Shown in pieces: positions 16,041 through 24,239 of a stretch of 64,000 bases of DNA. Every line of letters starts with the position of its first letter. The stretch's first letter is position 1. This stretch comes from Nocardia vulneris (lineage in GTDB: Bacteria; Actinomycetota; Actinomycetes; Mycobacteriales; Mycobacteriaceae): contig NZ_BDCI01000041.1 in the NCBI RefSeq assembly GCF_001613425.1, forward strand, positions 172,294 to 236,293. Direction: 5' to 3'. Made by a program: the position numbers and the translations under genes. The notes under the pieces were generated by a model that saw only the letters and a program-made list of their open reading frames with translations, searched no databases and was not told the DNA's origin.

Positions 16041-16401
16041 GGATCCTCCATCTCCCTCGTCGCGACTGCGCACCGAGCATACGAGGGGCGAACACGGTGG
16101 CCGCCCGCACGGTCCGCGTCCGGTCCGGCCACGCAGGTGCATCGGGCCGGTGCGCGCCGCTCGGCCCGATTTCGAAGGAGAAAGCCCTTTACCCGATTCG
16201 CGGCGTCGCCAAACGGCGCGAACGCATTCCGCTGTGCGATTTCCGGCGGAATTGTGTCCGGCTTTTCCGGGTGTGCCGATACGTGGACGACACCCGTTTG
16301 AAATCGGGCAAAACGTTTGTGGCGTCGGCTACGGTTCGCGCTATCGGGTCTCACCTCGACCCCTTTCCTGCCTCCCGTGCACTAGAGAAATGAGGATTGT
16401 C
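16041..16401. other. Divergent intergenic region without a gene
   Basis: The 361 bases between the phosphoribosyltransferase and the next exported protein show no supported gene. Short open frames here are GC-rich by-products. The region must hold two divergent promoters, but I could not pick a convincing -10/-35 pair; TGAGGA at the right end is the RBS of the next gene. Confidence 0.5.
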
Positions 16402-16764
16402 ATGCGCCTGTCCCCGGTCCGGATCGCGGTCCTCGCAGTCCTGTTCATCGCGGCGGTAGCCGGCCTGACCTCCGTGGCCGCGATCGCGGGCGCCGAGGAA
16501 CCATGGACCTACGTGTGCGACGACATCGAGGAGCCGGAACAGGTGGGGGCGGTCGGCACGGGGAACTGCCAGGCGCGCAACGGCGCTCCGGAGTCCGGGC
16601 CGATCAAGCAGAAGTTCAAGCTGCACCAGCGGGGCGTGGCGCCGAAGCCGGAGATGATCGCGGTCTGCGAAGGCGAGAGCAAGGAGGCTTTCGGCGAGGC
16701 GGCCTTGCCGGCGAAGGTCGACGGATTCGGTTGCTACGTCTACGAAGGCGCGCTGGGCGGCTAG
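16402..16764 (+). CDS. Small exported protein, unknown
   Basis: A 120-residue protein with an N-terminal signal or anchor (MRLSPVRIAVLAVLFIAAVA) and an AIAGAEE region near residue 33 as possible cleavage site. The mature part has four cysteines (YVCDD, NCQAR, VCEGE, GCYVY), likely two disulfides in a small compact domain. GAGGA lies five bases before the ATG at 16402. Its TAG stop overlaps the stop of the convergent gene within the same CTAG. I do not recognise a family. Confidence 0.7.
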   Translation: MRLSPVRIAVLAVLFIAAVAGLTSVAAIAGAEEPWTYVCDDIEEPEQVGAVGTGNCQARNGAPESGPIKQKFKLHQRGVAPKPEMIAVCEGESKEAFGEAALPAKVDGFGCYVYEGALGG

Positions 16765-17117
16765 TCCCGGCGGCGATCCTGCCACGAGTCGTGCAGCCCG
16801 CGCATCGCGCGCAGACCCGCGACGGACAGATCGGGCCACGGCGGGCGGCGCAGGATCGCCAGCGTCGTGATCACCGCTGCTGCCAGCCCGATGAATTCGC
16901 CCAACAGCGCGAGACGGGTGGTATCCACGACGGGCTCCCAGGTCACCTTGCCGTCGTGCACGACGAAAATACCGAGCGGCGCGGCCGCGCGGGGACCACC
17001 GCCGGGCCTGACGACAGTGACGATCGTCGACCCGTCGGCGGTTTCATAGGGTTCGCCATAAACCCGTGTTTCCTGCGCGTCCGGCGTGAACCGGCGAATG
17101 GCCCTGTCGCTTCTCAT
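16761..17117 (-). CDS. GerW/YtfJ-like membrane protein
   Basis: A 118-residue protein: an N-terminal GerW-like stretch (VYGEPYETADGSTIVTVV, a Gly-rich segment, then PLGIFVVHDGKVTWEPVVD) followed by one transmembrane helix at about residues 73-92 and a basic cytoplasmic tail. GerW-family proteins were first linked to Bacillus spores but are common in non-sporulating actinobacteria, with unknown role. It is 66 bases downstream of the second aspartyl-tRNA synthetase gene and may share its transcript. Confidence 0.7.
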   Translation of the reverse strand: MRSDRAIRRFTPDAQETRVYGEPYETADGSTIVTVVRPGGGPRAAAPLGIFVVHDGKVTWEPVVDTTRLALLGEFIGLAAAVITTLAILRRPPWPDLSVAGLRAMRGLHDSWQDRRRD

Positions 17118-17183
17118 GTTTCCCCCGGCTGCGCCTCGGTTGATCAGCCCACCGTACCCGCCGGACGCGCCACGGGTCGGACC

Positions 17184-18476
17184 TCAGGGCCGCAGGCGGT
17201 GGCGATCCCGGGGGAACAGTGCCGCCCGGCGGATGTTGTCGGCCTCGGTGAGGCGCGACACCCACCGTTCCAGCCCGATGGCGAAACCGCCGTGCGGCGG
17301 CATGCCGTGCCGCATCGCGGCCAGGTAGGCCTCGTACGCGGCAGGATCCTCGCCGCGCGCCGCCAGCGCGGCGAGATAGTCGGCATGGTGGTGCAGGCGT
17401 TGCCCGCCGGTGACCAGTTCCAGCCCGCGGAACAGCAGGTCGAAGGAGTTGGTCCAGCGCGGGTCGTCCGGCTGCGGATGGGTGTAGAAGGGACGTTTGG
17501 CCGCCGGATAGCCTTCCACGGCAAGGAAATCCGAGTCGTAGCGCTGCTTTGCCCAGGCGCCGAGGAAGCGCTCGTGTTCGGGTGCGAGGTCGGGCTCGTC
17601 GGCGGCGGCGCCGACCAGTTCGAGCGCCTCGCGGAAGTGCACGACCGGGATCTCCTCGGGCAGGACGGGCAGGTGCACGCCCGCGGTTTCGACTGCCGCG
17701 GAGGCTTTTTCGGCGATGGCCGCCAGCATGGCCGCGAGTGTCGCACGGAGCTGGGCGAGTACGTCCCGGTGGTCGCGCACGAACCCGAATTCGACGTCCG
17801 GGGAGACGTATTCGGCCAGATGCCGGGCGGTGTCGTGCGGTTCGGCGCGAAAGACCGGACCGACCTCGTACACCCGCTCGAAGACGCCGGTGAGCATCTG
17901 CTTGTACAACTGCGGGGACTGCGCCAGGTAGGCGGGCGCCCCGAAGTAGTCCAGCGCGAACACATTCGCGCCTGACTCGGCGCACTGACCGACGATCTTA
18001 GGGGTGCTCACCTCGGTGAAACCCGCACCGTCGAGGTGCCGCCGGAAACCGGTGAGCGAGGCGGCGGCGATCTGCCACACCGCCCGTCGGGTGGGATGGC
18101 GCCAGCTGAGCGCGGCGTGGTCCAGCGCGACCGGCAGGGTGACGCCGAGTTCGGGGCGCCACAGCTCGAGCGACGAGGCCGCGGCCGGTGCGCTCAGCGC
18201 GTGCACGGCCGGGTCGACGAGTTCGACCCCGCCCGGCGCTTTGGCGTTGCGGCTCGCGGTGCCGGTCAGCCGGACCACGGTCTCCTCCGGCAGTTCCGAA
18301 ACCTGCTGACGCACAGCGGGATCGGTGACCACCGCCTGGGCCAGTCCGGAGCGGTCGCGGAGCACGACGAAGGTCACGCTCGCGAGTTGCCTGCGCCGAT
18401 GGATCCAGCCCTCGATGGTCACCGGATCCGGTTGTCGCAGGGCTGCGGGCAGTCCCGCACAGAGCGTACGTGGCAT
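17184..18476 (-). CDS. Second aspartyl-tRNA synthetase, archaeal type (short form)
   Basis: A 430-residue class IIb synthetase. The OB-fold anticodon-binding domain covers about residues 10-100 (TIEGWIHRRRQLASVTFVVL). Motif 2 is visible as VGPVFRAEPHDTARHL and motif 3 as GGFAIGLERWVSRL. The protein lacks the large GAD insertion of bacterial AspS, so it is the short archaeal/AspS2-AsnS kind, which may charge tRNA-Asp, tRNA-Asn or both, or may be an antibiotic-resistant duplicate. The start is certain: AGGAGGTGAT precedes the ATG. That SD is sequestered in a T-box leader. Confidence 0.9.
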   Translation of the reverse strand: MPRTLCAGLPAALRQPDPVTIEGWIHRRRQLASVTFVVLRDRSGLAQAVVTDPAVRQQVSELPEETVVRLTGTASRNAKAPGGVELVDPAVHALSAPAAASSLELWRPELGVTLPVALDHAALSWRHPTRRAVWQIAAASLTGFRRHLDGAGFTEVSTPKIVGQCAESGANVFALDYFGAPAYLAQSPQLYKQMLTGVFERVYEVGPVFRAEPHDTARHLAEYVSPDVEFGFVRDHRDVLAQLRATLAAMLAAIAEKASAAVETAGVHLPVLPEEIPVVHFREALELVGAAADEPDLAPEHERFLGAWAKQRYDSDFLAVEGYPAAKRPFYTHPQPDDPRWTNSFDLLFRGLELVTGGQRLHHHADYLAALAARGEDPAAYEAYLAAMRHGMPPHGGFAIGLERWVSRLTEADNIRRAALFPRDRHRLRP

Positions 18477-18640
18477 CGAAATCACCTCCTGGTTGTCGTC
18501 CCCGGGAGGTGTGGGCGATCGGGTATGTCGCGGTGCCACCACACCTTCGCGGCGCGTGGCGCGCCGCCTCTGCTGGTCGATTCGGGATCGGTGACCGGCC
18601 GACGCGGCTCGGAGTTCGTCACGCTCGTCGGCGCCGCGTC
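18477..18640 (-). promoter_or_regulatory. Translational T-box riboswitch upstream of the aspartyl-tRNA synthetase
   Basis: Reading the minus strand, the T-box core AAGGTGTGGTGGCACCGCGA lies at 18547-18528, with TGGC as the tRNA-acceptor contact. The C after TGG would pair with the G73 discriminator of tRNA-Asp/Asn. Upstream is a compact Stem I (CCGACG 18631-18626 with CGTCGG 18604-18599) and a GC-rich hairpin. Two exclusive pairings follow: GGTGTGG (18545-18539) with CCACACC (18514-18508), or CACCTCC (18511-18505) with the SD GGAGGTG (18489-18483). This is the actinobacterial translational T-box layout: uncharged tRNA frees the SD. The specifier codon could not be fixed; GAC and AAC both occur in Stem I. 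Confidence 0.82.
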
Positions 18641-18699
18641 CTCGATGGTAGCGACCACCGGCGGCCGCGCCAGTCATTTTCCCGGCGCGGCCCGGTGAT

Positions 18700-19464
18700 T
18701 CAGGCCAGGCTGTCCGCCCGTGAGGACGACATGGTCGTGACGCGTCCGGCGGTGTCGAAGGCGATGGCCACCTCCAGACCCGGACCGGCGAGCAGGAGCT
18801 TGCTCGCGTCGTCGGTGAAGGTCGCGGCGAGCCCGCGCTGCACCGCGTAGCTGTGGATGGCCCGTCGATGATCGGGCAGTTCGAGCCGGAAGACGCCGTT
18901 GAGCACGTGCATGAGGCTGAGCAGATCGAGCGCGGGCGGGGTCAGGTCGGGGTGCTCGATCAGCACCGCGAGCCGGGTGCCGCCGCCGACATCGCAGCTG
19001 TACCACGTCCAGCTGCCCGAGACCGCCTTGCACAGTTCACCGATGAGCCAGGTGACCCGGTTCGGTTCGGTCGGCGCGCCGGGCAGTTTCGCGAACGGGA
19101 TCTCGGCGGTGTGCAGTTCCGGGATCCCGTGGCGCAGACCGTAATCGCGCACCGACCGGGCCAGTTCGGTGACCTCCGACGGATACCAGTCGTAGTTGGC
19201 CCAGCTCCACAGCCAGCTGCGCGGACCGGGCGCGGCCGTGCCGAGGACGTGAAACCGCGTACAGGCCAACGGATGATCGCCGAAGAACTCGAATAATGGC
19301 GGCTCATATGTGACATGCCAGCGGTGCGCGCCGAGCACTTCGATACTGCGCTCTTGATGTTCATACGACATTAATGCCGCGTCATCGAGCAACTGTTCGA
19401 GGGTTGGCGATTCACTGCGGAGATAAGCCGTCACGACAGCTAATCCTGATCGATTTTCATACAC
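18700..19464 (-). CDS. Conserved hypothetical protein, DUF6882-like
   Basis: A 254-residue cytoplasmic protein without signal or membrane helix. The central SWLWSWANYDWYPSEV (about residues 83-98) and EIPFAKLP resemble the DUF6882 family as I remember it; that family has no known role. A second half with WTWYSCDVGGGTRLAVLIEH follows. GTG at 19464 has GGGGGATG upstream, and the two bases of context fit better than any ATG. The gene precedes the T-box/aspS unit on the same strand, but that unit has its own leader, so the two are probably separately controlled. Confidence 0.65.
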   Translation of the reverse strand: MYENRSGLAVVTAYLRSESPTLEQLLDDAALMSYEHQERSIEVLGAHRWHVTYEPPLFEFFGDHPLACTRFHVLGTAAPGPRSWLWSWANYDWYPSEVTELARSVRDYGLRHGIPELHTAEIPFAKLPGAPTEPNRVTWLIGELCKAVSGSWTWYSCDVGGGTRLAVLIEHPDLTPPALDLLSLMHVLNGVFRLELPDHRRAIHSYAVQRGLAATFTDDASKLLLAGPGLEVAIAFDTAGRVTTMSSSRADSLA

Positions 19465-19643
19465 GACGCATCCCCCTAGAATTGGCGTCCATAGCGGTTC
19501 GCCTGTCGTTATGAGCGTCTGGTGATCCGATGATTATGAAATTACGCCCGCCGGAACCGATGTCGTCGGCGTGGCGTGGGCGTGGATATACCCCGATGTC
19601 CCGGAGAACCGACCGGTGTGCACGATGTGTTCGCGTGCGCAGA

Positions 19644-20105
19644 CTACCGGTGGCTGGTTTGTACGCCGATCTGCTTGGTGAGCGCCCGGACGTCGGTCAG
19701 CAGTGGTGGTGCCTGGCTACAGTCGTCGGTGTTCACGTTCTTCGTCGTGTTGTCGGCGTAGGTCACGACCACCTCGTAGTAGAACTGGTCGAGGCATTCG
19801 TCCGGCCCCAGATAGCTGTCGCTGAGCGTGCGGAACTGCTGGCTGCCGACCAGGTCGAACAATTGGCCGCGCCGCTGGTCGGCGACCGCGCTGTCGACGG
19901 TGTAGATGTCGTGGACCCCCGCGATGCCACCGGTCTGGTGTAGTTCGATGCGTACCGCCGCGGATGTTGTTGCGGCGGTGGACGGGTCCGGTGCGTGACC
20001 GCTGGATTCCGAGCCACAGCCGGTGGCTCCGAGCAGTGCCGCGGCCACTCCGATCGGGAAGGCCGCCGCCAGTACTCGCCTGCGGTGAAATCGCGGTTTC
20101 CGCAT
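19644..20105 (-). CDS. Emfourin-like lipoprotein (putative M4 metallopeptidase inhibitor)
   Basis: A 153-residue lipoprotein: signal peptide with lipobox GATGC near residue 30, a short Ser/Thr linker, and one domain from about residue 50 opening RIELHQTGGIAGV. That block, the following LFDLV helix and the DQFYYEVVVTYADN strand match the layout of emfourin, the protealysin inhibitor family, as I recall it. Known emfourins bind thermolysin-like peptidases. No M4 peptidase gene is adjacent, so it could protect the envelope from outside proteases. A TAGCGT -10 ends six bases before the ATG, pointing to a leaderless mRNA. Confidence 0.65.
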   Translation of the reverse strand: MRKPRFHRRRVLAAAFPIGVAAALLGATGCGSESSGHAPDPSTAATTSAAVRIELHQTGGIAGVHDIYTVDSAVADQRRGQLFDLVGSQQFRTLSDSYLGPDECLDQFYYEVVVTYADNTTKNVNTDDCSQAPPLLTDVRALTKQIGVQTSHR

Positions 20106-20269
20106 GCTTCTACGCTACTCAGACAGGTCGGCGAACGTAATCGTTCACCTATTCCCCAGTCGCGCACCGCAACCGCGTCCACCGCGCACAGCGGGCGTTC
20201 GGCCGTCCCGGACGCCGGGGTGGCATGATCGAACCCGGGCCAGGTGGGCCCGGCTACGGGAGGTGGTTC

Positions 20270-20815
20270 ATGGCAACCGGTGGCGTACTGCGCATCGCCC
20301 GGTTGCGGGCGCTGATCGATCATCCGGGTACCGGCGCCGGCGAACGGGCCGTGGCGCAGCGGATGCTCGACCGCATCCTGCACAAGTCCGGTACCAGCGC
20401 AAGGACCGGTTCCGCGCAGCGGTCCTACGGCGCCAGGCACGATCGCGGCGGGCGGCATGCCGATCTTGCGCGCATCGTCGAAATGATCCGCGCGGACATC
20501 GATTTCGCGCGGCGGTTCACGGTGCCGGGGGAGGTCGCCGAACTCGAACTCCGCAGCCCGATCCGCGACGCTCCGGCCGGGATCACCTATGCGGTCGAGT
20601 CGCCGTTCTACGGCCGGATCGTCATCGGCATCGAGAACGTCCCGCTCGAGTGGGGATGGTCGGCGGCGGACGGGATCGAGACCGTCGCCCCGGCGTTGCA
20701 CGAACTCGCCGCGGCGCTGGCCGACATCATGGACAGCTACAACCGGGACGGCCCCGAGATCGGCAAGCGGTTCTTCGGCAGCGTTCGCGTGCAGGACATG
20801 ACGCTCGTCTGGTGA
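20270..20815 (+). CDS. Hypothetical cytoplasmic protein
   Basis: A 181-residue soluble protein. The N-terminal 40 residues form a helical hairpin (RLRALIDHPGTGAGERAVAQ followed by RMLDRIL) that recalls the opening of DUF2786 proteins, which are often phage- or plasmid-linked. The rest (FTVPGEVAELELRSPIR, FYGRIVIGIENVPLEW) suggests a mixed alpha/beta domain with no recognisable catalytic motif. The ATG at 20270 was chosen because GGGAGGTGG stands just upstream. It is followed by an epimerase-like gene after 49 bases. I cannot assign a function. Confidence 0.6.
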   Translation: MATGGVLRIARLRALIDHPGTGAGERAVAQRMLDRILHKSGTSARTGSAQRSYGARHDRGGRHADLARIVEMIRADIDFARRFTVPGEVAELELRSPIRDAPAGITYAVESPFYGRIVIGIENVPLEWGWSAADGIETVAPALHELAAALADIMDSYNRDGPEIGKRFFGSVRVQDMTLVW

Positions 20816-20864
20816 CCGTGGCTGCGCGCCGCGGCGTGCGGGACGGGCTGACTATGGTGGGACG

Positions 20865-21449
20865 ATGCGGATCTTTCTGGCCGGCGCGACCGGCGTCATC
20901 GGAACACGGTTGGTGCCGCTACTGATCGCGGCCGGGCACGAGGTGGCCGGGATGACCCGATCGGCGGGCAAGGCCGAGCAGGTGCGCGCGGCCGGTGCGC
21001 AGCCGGTGATCTGCGATGTGTACGACGCGGACGCGCTGACCGCGGCCGTCCGGGAATTCGGTCCCGATCTGGTGCTGCACCAGTTGACCGACCTGCCCGA
21101 CGATGCCGCGTTGCTGCCCGAATCCGGTGCGGCGAATTCCCGCATCCGTACCGAGGGCACCCGCAACCTGGTCGCCGCCGCGCAGGCCGCGGGTGCGAAA
21201 CGCTTTCTCGCGCAGAGCATCGCGTGGGAGCCCGCAGGCGGCCGGGGCGAGGTCATCCGGCAGCACGAGGCGGCCGTGCTCGACATCGGCGGCGTGGTCG
21301 TGAAGTACGGCCAGTTCTACGGCCCTGGAACCTATTACGTGACGGAGCTGCCCGCGCATCCGCGGGTGCACGTGGACGAGGCCGCGGCACAGACGATTCC
21401 GCTGCTCGAAGCGGCCGGTGGCGTGGTGATCATCGCCGAGAACGCCTGA
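20865..21449 (+). CDS. Short NAD(P)-binding epimerase-like protein
   Basis: A 194-residue Rossmann protein with the extended-SDR/NmrA motif GATGVIGTRLV at residues 7-17 and a second strand ending CDVYDAD. Typical extended SDRs reach about 300 residues with a YxxxK pair. Here the usual YxxxK is not evident and the substrate domain is short, so it may be an atypical NAD(P)-binding regulator or a degraded sugar-nucleotide epimerase homologue. TATGGT ends six bases before the ATG without an RBS, again suggesting leaderless expression. Confidence 0.75.
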   Translation: MRIFLAGATGVIGTRLVPLLIAAGHEVAGMTRSAGKAEQVRAAGAQPVICDVYDADALTAAVREFGPDLVLHQLTDLPDDAALLPESGAANSRIRTEGTRNLVAAAQAAGAKRFLAQSIAWEPAGGRGEVIRQHEAAVLDIGGVVVKYGQFYGPGTYYVTELPAHPRVHVDEAAAQTIPLLEAAGGVVIIAENA

Positions 21450-21491
21450 GCCGATCCGCTTCCGGGGCGGAAACTCCGCAGTGCCTCGGTG

Positions 21492-22634
21492 TCACCGAAG
21501 GCAGGGGCCCGGGTCCACGGCAGGGCCGGTGAGAGCGAGTCCGTCGAGCAGTTCGGGCAGGCTCGCCGCGTACCCGACCGTGCCGTTGTCCGGGTCGACG
21601 CCGAACACCATGCCGAGCACCCGGCCCTGCGGGTCGATCAGCGGTCCACCGGAGTTCCCGTCCTGAACAGGGCCGTGCACCGTGTAGGTTGCGCGTTCGC
21701 TCGTCGCACGGTGGTAGATGTCGGGCACCGAGCGCGGGCCGCGCTGCTGCACCCGCGCGGCGGCGGCCGTGTACTGTCCGCCCCTCGGATATCCGAGGAT
21801 GATGGCGTCGGCGCCTGGCGCGCCCGGTTCGGGAGCCACGGTGAGCACCGGTGCGCTGAGACCCGGCACCGCGAGCACCGCCACGTCACGTGCTGAATCG
21901 AATTGCACTACAGCGGCTTTCAATCGACCGCGAGGTGTGTCGACCCAGCGATCGGTCGTGCCCGCGACGACGTGCGCGTTGGTGAGGACGCGCTCCGGGG
22001 CGACGACGAAGCCGGAACCGGTCTCTTGCTTACCGCACGCCGGCGCCTCGCCATGGATCCGCAGCACACTCTGCTGGAGGTCGCGCGGGACCGGGCTTTG
22101 CAGGATGCGCGGATCGGGCGGCGGGAGCGGCAACACCAGTCCCGCCGCCACCATCGGGGTGGTGACGACGGTGGACAGGCTCGCCAACCAGTACGGCGCG
22201 ACCTCGTCGACCGAGCGCACCACCACCGAATCCCGTACAGCCGCCAGCAGTCCCGGCTGCGTCGACACCGTGAGCGGGGCGGCGAGCAGCCACACCGCCA
22301 GCGGCACCGCCACGGCGTGCACGAACGAGCCACCGGCGGCGTCGACGCGTTGGGCGAGGCGGCCGCGGATCGTGCGGCGCGCGGCCCGGCCCAGCCGGTG
22401 CCCGGCCGTCTCGCCGAGCGCCACCATGCCGACGATCAGGCACAGCACGAACAGCAGCCGGGTCGGTCCCGGCGGCAGCTGGGCCAGCGTCGCCGTCGCG
22501 ACGAACGCGCCCGCCACTGCGCCCGCGACGACGCACAGCACGCCGATCACCGCGGCGAGCGCGCCGCGGCGCCAACCGAGCACGGCCGCCAGTCCGGTCG
22601 CGGCGAGAACGGCGAGGTCGAGCCAGTTCGGCAA
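21492..22634 (-). CDS. MarP-like membrane serine protease with CvpA domain
   Basis: A 380-residue protein with four N-terminal membrane helices (about residues 4-155, CvpA-like) and a periplasmic trypsin-fold protease. The triad is visible: His in NAHVVAG, Asp in DSARDVAVL and Ser in DGNSGGPL. Two extracytoplasmic cysteines (ACGKQE near the domain start and one near the end) could form the redox-sensitive disulfide known in M. tuberculosis MarP (Rv3671c), which protects from acid by processing the peptidoglycan hydrolase RipA. TTG at 22634 is preferred since GGAGG lies seven bases upstream; GTG at 22640 is the alternative. Confidence 0.88.
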   Translation of the reverse strand: MPNWLDLAVLAATGLAAVLGWRRGALAAVIGVLCVVAGAVAGAFVATATLAQLPPGPTRLLFVLCLIVGMVALGETAGHRLGRAARRTIRGRLAQRVDAAGGSFVHAVAVPLAVWLLAAPLTVSTQPGLLAAVRDSVVVRSVDEVAPYWLASLSTVVTTPMVAAGLVLPLPPPDPRILQSPVPRDLQQSVLRIHGEAPACGKQETGSGFVVAPERVLTNAHVVAGTTDRWVDTPRGRLKAAVVQFDSARDVAVLAVPGLSAPVLTVAPEPGAPGADAIILGYPRGGQYTAAAARVQQRGPRSVPDIYHRATSERATYTVHGPVQDGNSGGPLIDPQGRVLGMVFGVDPDNGTVGYAASLPELLDGLALTGPAVDPGPCLR

Positions 22635-22693
22635 GGGCACGCCTCCACGGTAGCGACTGCTCGTCGGCGCTGTGGTTCGTCGACTGCCCGGTA

Positions 22694-23389
22694 TCACCAG
22701 GGGACGGGCACGCCGTGCCGGTCCAGGAACTGCAGTCCGGGTGCGCCCGCTCGGGCGTCGAGCACGTCCACCACGGCCGGGATGCTCTCCTTCGGGCTGA
22801 GCGGCGCGTCGGGTCCGCCGAGCGCGGTGCGATTGTGTCCGGGATCGATGAGCAGCTTCGTGTGCCCGTCGTCGGCGTTGCGGGTGGCGTAGCTGCGCAT
22901 CAGCTGGTTCAGCGCGGCTTTGCTCGCCTTGTACAGCTCGTAGCCGTCCTCGGTGTTCTGCGAGATGCTGCCCTGCTCGGAAGACATGACCGCGACGGTG
23001 CCACCGGGCACGACGAGATCGCGCAGCGCTTCGATCGCGCGCAGCGGGCTGAGCGCGTTGGTGATCATCACCTCGGTGAACATCTCGGTGGAGACCGCGC
23101 TGATCGGCAGATCGCCGCGGTCGATCGCGGCATTGACGAACAGCAGATCGAGCGGGCAGCCGGCCAGACGCGCGCGCAGCGCGGCGAGCTGTTCCTGACT
23201 GGTCATCTCCACTGTCTCGATCCGCAAGCGCCCGTGCGAGGTCTGCGCGAGCGCCGCCAGTTCGCCGCCGCCGCTGCGGGTGGTGGCGATCACCTGGCGG
23301 CCGCGGCGGACGAGCTCGGCGGCGAGGACGAGGCCCAGGCCGCGGGCGGCGCCGAGGACGAGGGCGCTGGGCTGGGTGGTGTCGGACAT
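22694..23389 (-). CDS. Short-chain dehydrogenase/reductase
   Basis: A 231-residue classical SDR. The nucleotide motif is ALVLGAARGLGLVLAAEL (TGxxxGxG-type), NAA appears in LLFVNAAID, and the catalytic Ser and YxxxK are in SSEQGSIS and YELYKASKAAL. Members oxidise or reduce small carbonyls with NAD(P). GGAG precedes the ATG. The gene is divergent from a TetR regulator across about 105 bases holding a two-copy GTCTAGAC operator, so it is the probable target of that regulator, as in many drug- or metabolite-inducible SDR/TetR pairs. The substrate is unknown. Confidence 0.88.
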   Translation of the reverse strand: MSDTTQPSALVLGAARGLGLVLAAELVRRGRQVIATTRSGGGELAALAQTSHGRLRIETVEMTSQEQLAALRARLAGCPLDLLFVNAAIDRGDLPISAVSTEMFTEVMITNALSPLRAIEALRDLVVPGGTVAVMSSEQGSISQNTEDGYELYKASKAALNQLMRSYATRNADDGHTKLLIDPGHNRTALGGPDAPLSPKESIPAVVDVLDARAGAPGLQFLDRHGVPVPW

Positions 23390-23416
23390 GTGCACTCCTT
23401 GGCAATAAAGCAATTT

Positions 23417-23442
23417 GTCTAGACTAGACGTTGCGTCTAGAC
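23417..23442. promoter_or_regulatory. Dual palindromic operator for the adjacent TetR regulator
   Basis: The palindrome GTCTAGAC occurs twice, at 23417-23424 and 23435-23442, 18 bases centre to centre. CTAGACG-TTG-CGTCTAG across the middle is itself a perfect inverted repeat. It lies 28 bases before the SDR start and 54 before the TetR start, as expected for a TetR-family site regulating both. Confidence 0.7.
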
Positions 23443-23495
23443 AGTAGCAGGCGGATCGAATCTGCACATCCGAGCGGGCCGATAGGGTGTCCTGC

Positions 23496-24095
23496 ATGCC
23501 CGACGCGAAATCACCGGCCCGCAGGGTGCGCTCCGGCAACCAGCGCGACGAGGCCGCGCGCCTGGCCGTGCTGCACGCCGCCGACGATCTGCTCGTCGAA
23601 CACGGCTTCGCGGCGCTGACCGTCGAGGCCATCGCGCGCCGGGCGGGTGTCGCCAAGCAGACGATCTATCGCTGGTGGCCGTCCAAAGTCGAGATCCTGC
23701 TCGACACGCTCATCGAGGACAGCGCCAAACACTTTCCGGTGCCGGTGGAAAAGCCGACGGCCGCGGGCATTCGGGCGTATTTGCGCGACTTCGCGCGTTT
23801 CGTCGCCCGCGATCCGGCGGGCAAGGTGCTGCTCGCGCTCCTCGCCCAGGCCCAGCACGATCCGGGCACGGCCGAGCGAGTTCAGGCGCGTTATCTGGGT
23901 CCGCGCCGGGCCGCCGAGCGCGACCTGCTCGCCCGCGCCGTCGAAGCGGGGGAGATCGCGCCCGTGCTCGGCCCGGACGCGGTGCTCGACGCACTCGTCG
24001 GGCCGCTCGTCTATCGCGCCATGACCGGCGCGAGTATTCCGCGCGACCTGGTGGACACCCTCGTCGACCGCCTGCTCGTACCGGTCGCCGAGTGA
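23496..24095 (+). CDS. TetR-family regulator
   Basis: A 199-residue TetR protein. The DNA-binding helices are clear (LTVEAIARRAGVAKQTIYRW at about residues 41-60), and the C-terminal domain (FARFVARDPAGKVLLALLAQ) matches the TetR_C_16-like group. It is divergent from an SDR gene and probably represses both genes from the GTCTAGAC operator. TAGGGT ends seven bases before the ATG and no RBS is present, consistent with a leaderless transcript. The ligand is unknown. Confidence 0.88.
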   Translation: MPDAKSPARRVRSGNQRDEAARLAVLHAADDLLVEHGFAALTVEAIARRAGVAKQTIYRWWPSKVEILLDTLIEDSAKHFPVPVEKPTAAGIRAYLRDFARFVARDPAGKVLLALLAQAQHDPGTAERVQARYLGPRRAAERDLLARAVEAGEIAPVLGPDAVLDALVGPLVYRAMTGASIPRDLVDTLVDRLLVPVAE

Positions 24096-24239
24096 GCGGC
24101 CCGGCCTGCTTGCGTAGATCTGAAGGCGGACAACCGGATTCAGTGGCGACCGGTGCGATCCGCGGTCACGCGGTGGGCTGGTCAGCGCCCGGAGCCGACG
24201 TCGCGGTGACGGCGATGAACACGATTCGAATGCGGCGGA

